From the NCBI GenBank assembly GCA_032250895.1, contig JAVVEZ010000068.1:1-19423 (forward strand): 19,423 nucleotides of DNA. Direction: 5' to 3'. The DNA is from JAVVEZ01 sp032250895. GTDB taxonomy: Bacteria > Pseudomonadota > Gammaproteobacteria > Pseudomonadales > Pseudohongiellaceae. Below are positions 5,952 to 14,593 of this stretch, in pieces. Under the pieces are notes generated by a model. The model was not told the DNA's origin. It saw only the letters and a list, made by a program, of their open reading frames with translations, and searched no databases. The position numbers were made by a program, and so were the translations under genes. Position 1 is the first letter of the stretch. Each line of letters begins with the position of its first letter.

Positions 5952-8015
5952 GTGCCCAAACGCAAGATTCTCGTCACCAATGCCCTGCCCTATGCCAACG
6001 GTCCCATCCATCTGGGACATTTGCTGGGCTATATTCAGGCCGACATCTGGGTGCGCTTTCAGCGCATGCGCGGCCACCAGTGCAGCTATGTCTGCGCCGA
6101 TGACGCCCATGGCACCGGCATCATGCTCAGTGCGCAGCAGCAGGGCATTGCTCCCGAGGACCTGATTGCCCGGGTCAACCAGGAACATCAGCAGGATTTT
6201 CGCGCCTTCCAGGTTGCCTTTGACAATTACTACACCACCCATTCGGAAGAAAACCGGGTATTGTCGGAACTGATCTACCAGCGCTGCCAGGCCAACGGCC
6301 ATATCAGCAGTCGCCGCATCACCCAGCTTTATGATCCCGACAAAAACATGTTTTTGTCCGACAGGTTCATAAAGGGAGAGTGCCCGAAATGCGGAACTCC
6401 CGACCAATACGGAGACAACTGTGAGGCCTGTGGTTCCACCTACAATGCCACCGACCTCGGCAATCCCCGATCCACCATTTCCGGGGCCACACCGGTGGCC
6501 AGGGAATCCATCCATTTTTTCTTCAAACTGCCGGAATTTACCGAACTGCTGAAAACCTGGACCCGCAGCGGCAGCCTTCACCCGCAGGTGGCGAACAAAC
6601 TGGCGGAGTGGCTGGATGCCGGCTTGCAGGAATGGGATATCAGCCGCGATGCACCCTACTTCGGTTTTGAAATCCCCGGTGCCGGCGGCAAGTATTTCTA
6701 TGTCTGGCTGGATGCCCCCATCGGCTACATGGCCAGCTTCCAGAATCTGTGCGCACGTGATGCCGGGCTGAATTTCGATGATTATTGGGATGCCGGCCAG
6801 AGCGTATTGGCCAACACCGAGCTGTACCATTTCATCGGCAAGGACATCATCAATTTCCATGCCCTGTTCTGGCCCGCCATGCTGAGCACGGCCGGTTTTC
6901 GTATGCCCACCGCGCTGGCCGTCAACGGTTTCGTGACCGTGAATGGGCAAAAAATGTCGAAATCACGCGGCACCTTTATCAAGGCCGCCACCTACCTGGA
7001 ATATTTGAATCCGGAATACCTGCGTTATTATTACGCCGCCAAGCTGGGCAGTTCCCCGGATGATCTGGATCTGAACCTGGAAGACTTTGCGCTGCGGGTC
7101 AATGCGGATGTGGTGGGCAAGGTCGTGAACATAGCCAGCCGCTGTGCCGGCTTCATTCACAAGGGTTTCAATGGCATGCTGGCCGCCGACAACCCGGAAC
7201 CCGAACTGCTGGAAGAATTCCAGAATTCACAGTCTGATATCGCCGATTTCTATGAAGCCCGGGAATACGCCAAAGCCATGCGCCTGATCATGGCGCTGGC
7301 AGACAAGGCCAACCAGTACATTGCCGACAGACAGCCCTGGACTCTGGCAAAAACCGCCCCTGCCGCCGCCGAGGTGCAGGCTGTCTGCAGCACCGGCCTC
7401 AACCTGTTCCGCATCCTGATGATCTATCTGAAGCCGGTGTTGCCGGCTGTTGCCGAACAGGCCGAAAGCTTTCTGCGCACAGAGCCCTTCACCTGGCACT
7501 GTTCACAGAATCTTTTGCTGAACCACAGCATCGGCAAATTCGAGCCGCTGATGACCCGCGTCGATCCGGCCCGGATCGAACAGATGGTGGAGGCCAGCCG
7601 GGAAAGCCTGGGTAGTCCAGGCGAAGCAACGGGTCCTGGGATGGACAGCCCGCTGATGCAGGAGCCGCTCGCCGCCGAAATCGAATTTCCGGACTTTGCC
7701 CGGGTGGACCTGCGTGTCGTCCGCATCCTTCAGGCCGAACACGTCGAGGGCGCCGACAAGCTGCTGAAACTGACGCTTGACCTGGGTCCTGATGCCGGCG
7801 GGCAGGCCATCACCCGCACGGTTTTCTCCGGCATCAAATCCGCCTACGACCCTGCCCATCTCAAGGATAAATACACCGTGCTGGTGGCCAACCTGAAACC
7901 GCGGAAAATGAAATTCGGCCTGTCCGAAGGTATGATTCTGGCTGCCGGCGACAAGGAAGGCATCTATCTGCTGGAACCGCACGAGGGCGCCAGACCGGGC
8001 ATGAGAATCACCTGA
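5952..8015 (+). CDS. metG: Methionyl-tRNA synthetase
   Basis: The enzyme charges tRNA-Met with methionine using ATP. The start is GTG, supported by AGGAAG six bases upstream (5940-5945) and by the expected N-terminal sequence PKRKILVTNALPYANG. The 687-residue product has the class I signature HLGH (20-23) and KMSKS (334-338). A zinc knuckle is formed by Cys144, Cys147, Cys157 and Cys160. A C-terminal tRNA-binding (EMAP/Trbp111-like) domain from about residue 580 (DFARVDLRVVRILQ) makes it the long, dimerising type of E. coli. It converges with the phosphopantetheinyl transferase gene, leaving 10 bases between their stops and no obvious terminator. Upstream of rsx-nth, its placement resembles pseudomonad genomes. 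Confidence 0.98.
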   Translation: MPKRKILVTNALPYANGPIHLGHLLGYIQADIWVRFQRMRGHQCSYVCADDAHGTGIMLSAQQQGIAPEDLIARVNQEHQQDFRAFQVAFDNYYTTHSEENRVLSELIYQRCQANGHISSRRITQLYDPDKNMFLSDRFIKGECPKCGTPDQYGDNCEACGSTYNATDLGNPRSTISGATPVARESIHFFFKLPEFTELLKTWTRSGSLHPQVANKLAEWLDAGLQEWDISRDAPYFGFEIPGAGGKYFYVWLDAPIGYMASFQNLCARDAGLNFDDYWDAGQSVLANTELYHFIGKDIINFHALFWPAMLSTAGFRMPTALAVNGFVTVNGQKMSKSRGTFIKAATYLEYLNPEYLRYYYAAKLGSSPDDLDLNLEDFALRVNADVVGKVVNIASRCAGFIHKGFNGMLAADNPEPELLEEFQNSQSDIADFYEAREYAKAMRLIMALADKANQYIADRQPWTLAKTAPAAAEVQAVCSTGLNLFRILMIYLKPVLPAVAEQAESFLRTEPFTWHCSQNLLLNHSIGKFEPLMTRVDPARIEQMVEASRESLGSPGEATGPGMDSPLMQEPLAAEIEFPDFARVDLRVVRILQAEHVEGADKLLKLTLDLGPDAGGQAITRTVFSGIKSAYDPAHLKDKYTVLVANLKPRKMKFGLSEGMILAAGDKEGIYLLEPHEGARPGMRIT

Positions 8016-8025
8016 AAAAGGGGCT

Positions 8026-8799
8026 CTATGAGGACCTGAGGGTCTGGCACTTGTGCTGCACAAAGCCCTGCAAGGGCACGCCCTTGTAGCAGCTCAGGCT
8101 GAAGTCACTGACGTTCTTGCCGGTGACTGCCAGCGCCAGCTTGTGACCCGGGCTTGGTTGCAACTGCCAGAAACGCCAGCGTTCCGGGTCATCGTTGCGC
8201 TGGGGCGAAAACGATATCCTGATGCTCCTGGCATTCAACTCGAAACTGAATTCCTCCAATGGAATCGTCAGGCCCTGGCCACAGGCCTTGATATAGGACT
8301 CCTTCAGCGTCCACAGGTCAAAAAAGCGGCCATTGAGTTCCGACACCTTGAGGTCGTTGAGATCCCGGACCTCCTGTGGCGAGAAATAGCGCTCCGCCAG
8401 CTTCAGGATGTCTGCCGTGCGGGCCATGTATTCCACATCGACGCCCAGCTTGTAGTCGGCAACACAAACCGCCAGCACCACCAGCCCCTCGGTATGACTG
8501 ATATTGAAGCTCAGCTGTGAACCCTTGCTGAAACCGGTGACTCCGGGCTTGCCGTACTCGTTCCTGACAAACAGAAGGTTCTCCGGTGTGGCAGCCTGAT
8601 CATATTCCGCCAGTATCGCGCGCGCCAGGGCCCGGGTTACCAGATACTGGTGCCGATGGCGGGGAAAGATGAAGCGTTGATGCCTCACTTCTTCCTCGGC
8701 ACTGAGCAGGGCCTGATAACTTTCCAGCAAGGCAGGATCCTTGATCTCCTGATCCAGGACCACCCACAAGTGTATTTCATGTTTCGCTATTTTCATCAT
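8026..8799 (-). CDS. 4'-phosphopantetheinyl transferase (Sfp type)
   Basis: The family transfers the phosphopantetheine arm of coenzyme A to a serine of acyl or peptidyl carrier proteins. The 257-residue protein is two-domain Sfp/Gsp size rather than the short AcpS type. Diagnostic residues are GVDVEY (119-124, metal-binding Asp121 and Glu123) and WTLKESYIKACGQGL (163-177, with Lys166, Glu167 and Lys171). NISHTEG (99-105) and FSP (139-141) also fit. Two adjacent ATG codons (8799 and 8796) are possible starts with no strong Shine-Dalgarno. No carrier protein, polyketide or peptide synthetase gene is in the window, so its substrate is unknown. Being monocistronic and convergent with metG, it gives no operon clue. 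Confidence 0.92.
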   Translation of the reverse strand: MMKIAKHEIHLWVVLDQEIKDPALLESYQALLSAEEEVRHQRFIFPRHRHQYLVTRALARAILAEYDQAATPENLLFVRNEYGKPGVTGFSKGSQLSFNISHTEGLVVLAVCVADYKLGVDVEYMARTADILKLAERYFSPQEVRDLNDLKVSELNGRFFDLWTLKESYIKACGQGLTIPLEEFSFELNARSIRISFSPQRNDDPERWRFWQLQPSPGHKLALAVTGKNVSDFSLSCYKGVPLQGFVQHKCQTLRSS

Positions 8800-8818
8800 G
8801 GCGGCAGTCTCTCATTAT

Positions 8819-8827
8819 TGGCATAAT
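8819..8827 (+). promoter_or_regulatory. Extended -10-like motif upstream of gloA
   Basis: TGGCATAAT lies in the 122-base gap between the divergent phosphopantetheinyl transferase and gloA genes, about 95 bases before gloA. The same nonamer occurs at 16497 and 17990 before other genes. No good -35 accompanies it, which is acceptable for an extended -10 promoter. The assignment is by similarity only. Confidence 0.35.
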
Positions 8828-8921
8828 TCCGCCACACGGTTCTCAGAAGATTTCGGGAACCCCAACGCAGCCTGGCAGTGTTCGGGCCTCAAGTGGATTA
8901 CAGTCAGGAAAAGGGTGTCAT

Positions 8922-9308
8922 ATGAGAATTCTCCATACCATGCTGCGCGTCACCGACCTTGAGCGCTCCATTGATTTCTATACCCAGGTTCTGGGCATGC
9001 AGCTGCTCAGCCGCAAAGACTTTCCTGACGCCAGGTTTACCCTGGTCTTTCTCGGCTATGGCAGCGAAGCGGACAGCGCTGTGATCGAGCTGACCCATAA
9101 CTGGGAAACCGACCACTACGACTTGGGCAATGCCTTCGGTCATGTCGCCATCGGCGTGGATGATCCCTACAGGGTCTGTGCGGAGATCAGCGCCAAGGGC
9201 GGCAACGTGGTCAGACCGGCCGGCCCCATGAAGCACGGTGGTTCGACCGTCATTGCCTTCGTCAAAGACCCCGACGGCTACATGATAGAACTGATCGGTG
9301 GCAAGTAA
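8922..9308 (+). CDS. gloA: Lactoylglutathione lyase (glyoxalase I)
   Basis: Glyoxalase I isomerises the hemithioacetal of methylglyoxal and glutathione to S-lactoylglutathione, detoxifying a by-product of sugar metabolism. The 128-residue protein is the short bacterial, nickel-type form. Metal ligands appear at His5, Glu56 (VIELTHNW), His74 (FGHVAIGV) and Glu123 (DGYMIELIGG). AGGAAAAGG (8906-8914) precedes the ATG. It lies between a divergent phosphopantetheinyl transferase and the rsx operon, whose promoter begins just after its stop. A weak hairpin GTAAGC-CCT-GCTTAC (9305-9319) covers the stop codon, but without a T-run it is a poor terminator. Confidence 0.95.
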   Translation: MRILHTMLRVTDLERSIDFYTQVLGMQLLSRKDFPDARFTLVFLGYGSEADSAVIELTHNWETDHYDLGNAFGHVAIGVDDPYRVCAEISAKGGNVVRPAGPMKHGGSTVIAFVKDPDGYMIELIGGK

Positions 9309-9315
9309 GCCCTGC

Positions 9316-9345
9316 TTACGATGTTCCGGCCTGCCATGCTAGAAT
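9316..9345 (+). promoter_or_regulatory. Candidate rsx operon promoter
   Basis: TTACGA (9316-9321) and TAGAAT (9340-9345) are separated by 18 bases and followed by a pyrimidine-rich discriminator. Transcription would start about 35 bases before rsxA. The -35 overlaps the small hairpin at the end of gloA. No SoxR-type operator was recognised. Confidence 0.45.
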
Positions 9346-9385
9346 TCCGCCCTTGATTTTTCATACTTGAGCGACAAGCCTCTTT

Positions 9386-9964
9386 ATGACAGATTTTCTG
9401 TTTATTCTGATCGGCGCCATTCTGGTCAACAATTTCGTGCTGGTCCAGTTCCTGGGGCTGTGTCCCTTCATGGGGGTTTCCAATAAACTGGAGACGGCCA
9501 TCGGCATGGCGGCCGCCACCACCTTTGTGCTGACCCTCTCCTCCCTGTGCAGCTATCTCACCTACCAATACATCCTGGTGCCCCTTGATCTGACTTACCT
9601 GCGTACCATCGCCTTCATCCTGGTGATTGCCGTCGTGGTCAACTTCACGGAAATGGTCATGCACAAGACCAGCCCTCTGTTGTATCGGGTACTGGGCATT
9701 TTTCTGCCCCTGATCACCACCAACTGTGCCGTGCTGGGTGTGGCGCTGCTCAATATCAACGAGGCCCACAGTTTCCTGGAATCGGTGCTCTACGGCTTTG
9801 GCGCCGCCGTCGGGTTCTCCCTGGTCCTGATTCTGTTTGCCGCCATGCGCGAACGCCTGATCGTCGGCGACGTCCCTGAACCCTTCAAGGGTCCCGCCGT
9901 TGCGCTGATCACCGCCGGTCTGATGTCCCTGGCCTTCATGGGCTTTGCCGGGCTGGTCCGCTGA
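9386..9964 (+). CDS. rsxA: Electron transport complex subunit RsxA/RnfA
   Basis: This is an integral membrane subunit of the Rnf/Rsx complex, which couples electron transfer between NADH and ferredoxin to ion movement or, in E. coli, keeps SoxR reduced. The 192-residue protein is almost wholly hydrophobic with about six membrane spans. It carries the RnfA/NqrE motifs LGLCPFMGVSNKLETA (near 28-43) and LPLITTNCAVLGVAL (near 110-124); the cysteines in these two segments are those implicated in a membrane iron-sulfur site. It is homologous to RsxE in the same operon. The Shine-Dalgarno before the ATG is weak. Its TGA overlaps the rsxB ATG (9962-9966), implying translational coupling. Confidence 0.97.
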   Translation: MTDFLFILIGAILVNNFVLVQFLGLCPFMGVSNKLETAIGMAAATTFVLTLSSLCSYLTYQYILVPLDLTYLRTIAFILVIAVVVNFTEMVMHKTSPLLYRVLGIFLPLITTNCAVLGVALLNINEAHSFLESVLYGFGAAVGFSLVLILFAAMRERLIVGDVPEPFKGPAVALITAGLMSLAFMGFAGLVR

Positions 9965-10578
9965 TGGATCTGCTGCTGCAAACCCCGCTGCTGGGGCCGG
10001 TACTGGCCCTGCTGGCGCTGGCCATCGCCTTCGGCGCCCTGCTCGGCTATGCCGCCAAGGTCTTCAAGGTGGAAGGCGACCCCATCGTCGAACAGATCAA
10101 TGCCCTGCTGCCCCAGACGCAGTGCGGCCAATGCGGTCATCCCGGCTGCCGTCCCTATGCCACCGCCATTGCCAGCGGCGAGGCCATCAACAAATGCCCA
10201 CCCGGTGGCGAAAGCACCATACTGGAACTGGCCAAACTGCTGGATGTGGAGCCCACGCCGCTGGATGCCGAACACGGCAAAGAGGCCGCGCGCAAGGTAG
10301 CCTATATCCGGGAAGCGGAATGCATCGGTTGCACCAAATGCATCCAGGCCTGCCCGGTGGATGCGATCCTGGGGGCGGCCAGGCACATGCATACGGTGAT
10401 CGTTGCGGAATGCACCGGCTGTGATCTGTGCGTGGAACCCTGTCCGGTCGATTGCATCGACATGATTCCCGCCCGCAGCCCTTTGCAATCCTGGCATTGG
10501 CCGCTGCCGGACAGCATGAGCCTGAGCCAGAGGAACGATCTCATCGCCTCCGATCGCCAACTGTCGGGAGCCCATTGA
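9964..10578 (+). CDS. rsxB: Electron transport complex iron-sulfur subunit RsxB/RnfB
   Basis: RsxB is the ferredoxin-like subunit that passes electrons through several [4Fe-4S] clusters on the cytoplasmic face. The 204-residue protein has one N-terminal membrane anchor (about 8-30), followed by Cys54, Cys57, Cys62 and Cys78, which form the Fer4-type cluster of this family. Two ferredoxin motifs follow: Cys120/123/126/130 and Cys150/153/156/160, each ending in CPVD. It overlaps rsxA and rsxC by ATGA junctions on both sides. Length and cluster count fit typical RnfB of gammaproteobacteria, with a short tail beyond the last cluster. Confidence 0.97.
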   Translation: MDLLLQTPLLGPVLALLALAIAFGALLGYAAKVFKVEGDPIVEQINALLPQTQCGQCGHPGCRPYATAIASGEAINKCPPGGESTILELAKLLDVEPTPLDAEHGKEAARKVAYIREAECIGCTKCIQACPVDAILGAARHMHTVIVAECTGCDLCVEPCPVDCIDMIPARSPLQSWHWPLPDSMSLSQRNDLIASDRQLSGAH

Positions 10579-12161
10579 TGAGCGCATCAGTCATTCCGGC
10601 CCGCACGGCCCGCGCCATCGGAAGCTTCCCCGGTGGTATTCACCCGGCAGAAAACAAAACCCAGTCGCTGACCCGGCCGATTCAGTCGGCACCCCTGCCT
10701 GAAACGCTGATCATCCCCCTTACCCAGCCCGGCTATCAACAAGCCGAGCTTCTGGTAAAAGTGGGGGATCATGTCCTCAAGGGTCAGCCGCTTGCCCGTG
10801 GCAGGCATGGCATCGGTGTCGTCACGCATGCCTCCAGTTCCGGTGTCGTCAGCGCCATCAGCGAGCAGGCCGTACCCAATGCCTCGGGGCTGCCGGAGCT
10901 TGCGGTGGTGATCAGCACCGACGGCCGGGACCAATGGCTGCCTCACACCGGGATAAGCGATTTCCAGAGCGTGGATCGGGACGTCCTTTTATCCCGGATC
11001 ACCGAGGCCGGGATCAGTGGTCTTGGCGGCGCCGGCTTCCCCACCCATATCAAGCTGCGCAACCAGCACAGCCTGATCAAGACCCTGGTCATCAATGCCT
11101 GTGAATGCGAACCCTTTATCACCGCTGATGATATTTTGATGCAGGAACGGGCCCCCGACATCATCCAGGGCATCAAGATTCTGCTCTATCTGCTGCAACC
11201 GCAGCAATGCCTGATCGGTATCGAGGACAACAAACCCCTGGCCCGGGCTGCGCTGGAAAAGGCCATCGATGACGAGCGCATTCAGGTGGTCAGTGTGCCC
11301 ACCAAATACCCTTCCGGCGCCGAGAAACAACTGATTCAGCTGCTCACCGGGCTGGAGATTCCCTCCGGCACGCTGCCGGCGAAATCCGGTGTGCTCTGCC
11401 AGAATGTCGGCACCGCCTATGCCATCGCCCGGGCCATCGACCATGGCGAAGCCCTGATTTCGAGAATCACGACCTTTACCGGGGCGGCTCTGAACCGTCC
11501 GGGCAACCTGGAAGTCCTGATCGGCACTCCGATGGAAGCCCTGCTGGATGCCTGTGACCTCGATCGCAGCCAGCTCTCCCGCCTGATCATGGGTGGCTCG
11601 CTGATGGGAATCAGTATGACCGCCCTCAACCTGCCCCTGCTGAAAATCAGCAACTGTGTCATTGCCACCACGGCACAGGAAATACCCTTGCCACAAGCGG
11701 CCCTGGCCTGCATCCGCTGCGGCATGTGCGCCGAAGCCTGCCCGGTCAGTCTGCTGCCCCAGCAACTGTACTGGTTTGCCCGCAGCAAGGAGCACGAGAA
11801 AGCCACGCGCCACAATCTCTTCGACTGCATCGAATGTGGTGCCTGTGCCTATGTTTGCCCCAGCCACATTCCGCTGGTGCAGTACTACCGTGCCGCCAAG
11901 GCCGAAATCCGTGATGAACAGGACAAGCATCGGCGCGGCGAGCACTCCCAGCAGCGTTTTGAATTTCATCAGCAGCGCCTGGAACGGGAAAAGGCCAAAG
12001 AGGAAAAGCGGCGTCAGGAACGTGCGGAACTGGCCCGGCGCAATCGGGAGGCCAAGGCGGCGGGCAAGCCGACAGCCGGCCAGCCCGATGACATTCAGGC
12101 TACGCTGGAGCGGGTCAGGGCAAAAAAAGCCAAAGCCAAAGAACTTGAGGAAAACAGCTGA
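10578..12161 (+). CDS. rsxC: Electron transport complex subunit RsxC/RnfC
   Basis: RsxC is the peripheral NADH- and FMN-binding subunit. I place the start at the ATG overlapping the rsxB stop, giving 527 residues (MSASVIPARTARAIG...); the frame is open further upstream, but that part lies inside rsxB. GGAGFPTHIK near residue 150 is the Gly-rich nucleotide-binding segment. Two [4Fe-4S] motifs follow at Cys378/381/384/388 and Cys417/420/423/427. The last 100 residues are rich in Lys, Arg, Glu and Ala and probably form a helix or coiled coil. This tail is much shorter than the repetitive C-terminus of E. coli RsxC (about 740 residues). Its stop overlaps the rsxD start. Confidence 0.96.
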   Translation: MSASVIPARTARAIGSFPGGIHPAENKTQSLTRPIQSAPLPETLIIPLTQPGYQQAELLVKVGDHVLKGQPLARGRHGIGVVTHASSSGVVSAISEQAVPNASGLPELAVVISTDGRDQWLPHTGISDFQSVDRDVLLSRITEAGISGLGGAGFPTHIKLRNQHSLIKTLVINACECEPFITADDILMQERAPDIIQGIKILLYLLQPQQCLIGIEDNKPLARAALEKAIDDERIQVVSVPTKYPSGAEKQLIQLLTGLEIPSGTLPAKSGVLCQNVGTAYAIARAIDHGEALISRITTFTGAALNRPGNLEVLIGTPMEALLDACDLDRSQLSRLIMGGSLMGISMTALNLPLLKISNCVIATTAQEIPLPQAALACIRCGMCAEACPVSLLPQQLYWFARSKEHEKATRHNLFDCIECGACAYVCPSHIPLVQYYRAAKAEIRDEQDKHRRGEHSQQRFEFHQQRLEREKAKEEKRRQERAELARRNREAKAAGKPTAGQPDDIQATLERVRAKKAKAKELEENS

Positions 12162-13207
12162 TGAGCCTGCCACAGTTGAGTTCCCCCCACAGCCACCGTC
12201 CCCTTGGCACCGCTCAGGTAATGCAGACCGTGATCCTGGCCTGCATCCCGGGCCTGCTTGCCATCAGTTATTTCTTCGGCTGGGGCACGCTGATCAACAT
12301 CCTGTGGCTGGGCCTGCTTGCGCTGGCGCTGGAAGCTCTGGTGCTGCGCCTGCGCAAACGTGCCATCCGCGTTTATCTGACGGACTACAGTGCCCTGGTA
12401 ACGGCCGTACTGCTGGGACTGTCGTTGCCGCCCACGGCGCCCTGGTGGCTGGGTTTGATCGGCATCGCTTTCGCCATCGTGATCGCCAAACACCTCTATG
12501 GCGGGCTGGGTTACAACCCCTTCAATCCGGCCATGGTGGCCTATGTGGTGTTGCTGATCTCCTTTCCGCTGGAAATGAGCACCTGGCTGTCGCCCCGGGG
12601 AGTCGCCAGCCTGAGCCCTCAGGTGCCCGGCTTTCTGGACTCCCTGCACGCCATCTTCTCCTTCGGCGACAAGGCCTCCGCCATCGATGCCTATATTGGG
12701 GCCACCCCGCTGGACGAGTTCAAACAACAACGCGGCGGCATGTTGGTGAGCGAATTCTGGAACCAGAATCCCTTGTTCGGGCGCTGGTCCGGTCGTGGCT
12801 GGGAATGGGTCAATCTCGGTTTTCTGGCAGGTGGCCTGTTCCTGCTCTACCGGAAGATCATCAGCTGGCACATCCCGTTTTCCCTGCTCGCCGTCATGCT
12901 GATTCTGTCAGCCCTGTTCTATGACAATGGCAGTTCCACCAGTCACGGCTCGCCGCTGCTGCACCTGCTGGGAGGGGCCACCATGCTGGGCGCCTTTTTC
13001 ATTGCCACGGATCCGGTTTCCGCAGCGACCACCCCCAGAGGCAAGCTGCTTTATGGCGCATTGATCGGCGGCCTGGTTTATGTGATCCGGATCTGGGGCA
13101 ACTATCCCGACGCGATGGCCTTTGCCGTGTTGCTGGGCAATTTTTCCGCACCCTTGATCGACTACTATACCCAACCCCGAACCTTTGGACACCAAAGCGG
13201 CAAGTGA
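12161..13207 (+). CDS. rsxD: Electron transport complex subunit RsxD/RnfD
   Basis: RsxD is a multi-span membrane subunit carrying covalently bound FMN, homologous to NqrB. The 348-residue protein begins SPHSHRPLGTAQVM, typical of the family, and has roughly eight to ten membrane spans. The flavin-attachment motif is visible as GATPLD (180-185), with Thr182 as the probable FMN-bearing residue. The conserved GLGYNPFNPAM (115-125) and ATDPVSAATTPRGKL motifs are present. It overlaps rsxC by ATGA. Downstream, rsxG begins 7 bases after its stop if the ATG start is used. Confidence 0.96.
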   Translation: MSLPQLSSPHSHRPLGTAQVMQTVILACIPGLLAISYFFGWGTLINILWLGLLALALEALVLRLRKRAIRVYLTDYSALVTAVLLGLSLPPTAPWWLGLIGIAFAIVIAKHLYGGLGYNPFNPAMVAYVVLLISFPLEMSTWLSPRGVASLSPQVPGFLDSLHAIFSFGDKASAIDAYIGATPLDEFKQQRGGMLVSEFWNQNPLFGRWSGRGWEWVNLGFLAGGLFLLYRKIISWHIPFSLLAVMLILSALFYDNGSSTSHGSPLLHLLGGATMLGAFFIATDPVSAATTPRGKLLYGALIGGLVYVIRIWGNYPDAMAFAVLLGNFSAPLIDYYTQPRTFGHQSGK

Positions 13208-13214
13208 TGTCTCT

Positions 13215-13859
13215 ATGGATCAGGAACTAAAACAATCAATCAAAAAAAACAGTCTGCTGCTGGCAGCCTTTGCGCTGAGCGTTGCACTGAGCGTGGGGCT
13301 GGTCAATGAACTGACCCGGGAACAAATCATCTTTCAGTTTCAGGAGGCCGAGCGCCGCGCACTGTTTGAAGTCTTGCCTCCGGCCAGCCACAACAACGAC
13401 CTGTTGCATGACAACATCCTGCTGGAACCGCTCGACCCCCGCTTTCGCAACCTGGACTTGCTGGGCCTGAGCGCAGCCCGCAAGGCCTATACTGCGCGTC
13501 TGGATGGCAGGATCAGTGGCGTCATCCTGCCGCTGGAGGTACATGATGGTTACAGTGGTGATATCGTCATGCTGGTGGGCATCGACGCCGCTGCCCGGAT
13601 CACCGGCGTCAGGGTCATCAGCCACCGGGAAACCCCCGGGCTCGGTGACAAGGTGGATCTGCGGGTTTCTGAGTGGATTCTGGGGTTTGATGGCAAGTCC
13701 CTGCAAAACCCGCCGGTCACGAAATGGCTGGTAAAAAAGGACGGTGGCGATTTCGACCAGTTCACCGGCGCCACCATTACCCCGCGGGCGGTGGTCAACG
13801 GGGTCAGGAAAGCCCTGCTCTTTTTTAGCGAAAACCGCACACAATTACTGGGGGAATGA
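13215..13859 (+). CDS. rsxG: Electron transport complex subunit RsxG/RnfG
   Basis: RsxG has one N-terminal membrane anchor (about residues 12-30) and a periplasmic FMN-binding domain, related to NqrC. I choose the ATG at 13215 (MDQELKQSIKKNS), giving 214 residues. A TTG at 13185 would add ten residues and lie inside rsxD, and E. coli RsxG is 206 residues. The flavin-attachment motif is TGATIT (184-189), with Thr187 as the likely FMN-bearing residue. HRETPGLGDKVD (137-148) is also characteristic. The Shine-Dalgarno before 13215 is weak, so translation may depend on coupling to rsxD. The rsxE start follows the stop by one base. Confidence 0.95.
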   Translation: MDQELKQSIKKNSLLLAAFALSVALSVGLVNELTREQIIFQFQEAERRALFEVLPPASHNNDLLHDNILLEPLDPRFRNLDLLGLSAARKAYTARLDGRISGVILPLEVHDGYSGDIVMLVGIDAAARITGVRVISHRETPGLGDKVDLRVSEWILGFDGKSLQNPPVTKWLVKKDGGDFDQFTGATITPRAVVNGVRKALLFFSENRTQLLGE

Positions 13860-13860
13860 C

Positions 13861-14559
13861 ATGAGTTCTCAATCTCGTGAAATCGCTTTTCAGGGCCTGT
13901 GGAAAAACAATGCCGCCCTGGTACAGCTGCTGGGCCTGTGCCCGCTGCTGGCCGTCAGCAATTCCGTGGTCAACGCGCTGGGCCTGGGGCTGGCCACCAT
14001 GCTGGTGCTGACAGGGTCCAACTTGACGGTTTCCCTGATCCGCCATAACGTCACCCCGGCCATCCGCCTGCCCGCCTTCGTGATGATCATTGCCGCCTAT
14101 ACCACCTGTGCCGAGTTGCTGATGCAGGCCTTTGCCTTCGAACTTTATCAGGCCCTGGGTATCTTCATTCCCCTGATCGTGACCAACTGTACCATTTTGG
14201 GCAGGGCCGACGCCTTTGCCTCCAAAAATGCCGTACTGCCATCGGTGCTGGATGGTCTGATGATGGGTACCGGCTTTGCGCTGGTGCTCTTTGTGCTGGG
14301 CATGCTGCGGGAACTCTTCGGTACCGGGCAGATCTTCGCCAACATGGACCTGCTGCTGCCCTTTGCCGCTGACTGGACATTGACGGTCTTCCCCGACTAC
14401 CCCGGTTTTCTGCTGGCCATTTTGCCGCCTGGGGCCTTTATTTTTCTGGGCCTGCTGATTGCGCTCAAGCATGTGATCGACAGCCATCTGGCCGAACGGG
14501 CAGCCAACCGGCAGAGCTCGGTCATTGCCAGCAGCAAGCGCGTCAGAGTCACCGGCTGA
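13861..14559 (+). CDS. rsxE: Electron transport complex subunit RsxE/RnfE
   Basis: RsxE is the second small multi-span subunit, homologous to RsxA and NqrD. The 232-residue product starts MSSQSREIAFQGLW with a good GGGGGA Shine-Dalgarno; the frame is open upstream but that stretch lies within rsxG. The motifs LLGLCPLLAVSNSVVNALGLG and IPLIVTNCTILGRADAFA mirror those of RsxA, including the paired cysteines implicated in the membrane iron-sulfur site. The tail (HLAERAANRQ...) is hydrophilic. It closes the six-gene rsx set; nth follows after 34 bases. Confidence 0.96.
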   Translation: MSSQSREIAFQGLWKNNAALVQLLGLCPLLAVSNSVVNALGLGLATMLVLTGSNLTVSLIRHNVTPAIRLPAFVMIIAAYTTCAELLMQAFAFELYQALGIFIPLIVTNCTILGRADAFASKNAVLPSVLDGLMMGTGFALVLFVLGMLRELFGTGQIFANMDLLLPFAADWTLTVFPDYPGFLLAILPPGAFIFLGLLIALKHVIDSHLAERAANRQSSVIASSKRVRVTG

Positions 14560-14593
14560 CTGTCTGGAAAATGCATCCTCCGGATCGAGCCAC

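Noticed and set aside
9305..9319. Rho-independent terminator after gloA
   Set aside because: The six-base stem has no T-run and overlaps the likely rsx -35 element.
10428..10577. N-terminal extension of rsxC
   Set aside because: It lies entirely inside rsxB in another frame; the ATG at 10578 gives the expected N-terminus and the operon's usual ATGA junction.
13185..13214. TTG start for rsxG
   Set aside because: It lies inside rsxD and adds ten residues not expected for the family; the ATG at 13215 is better.
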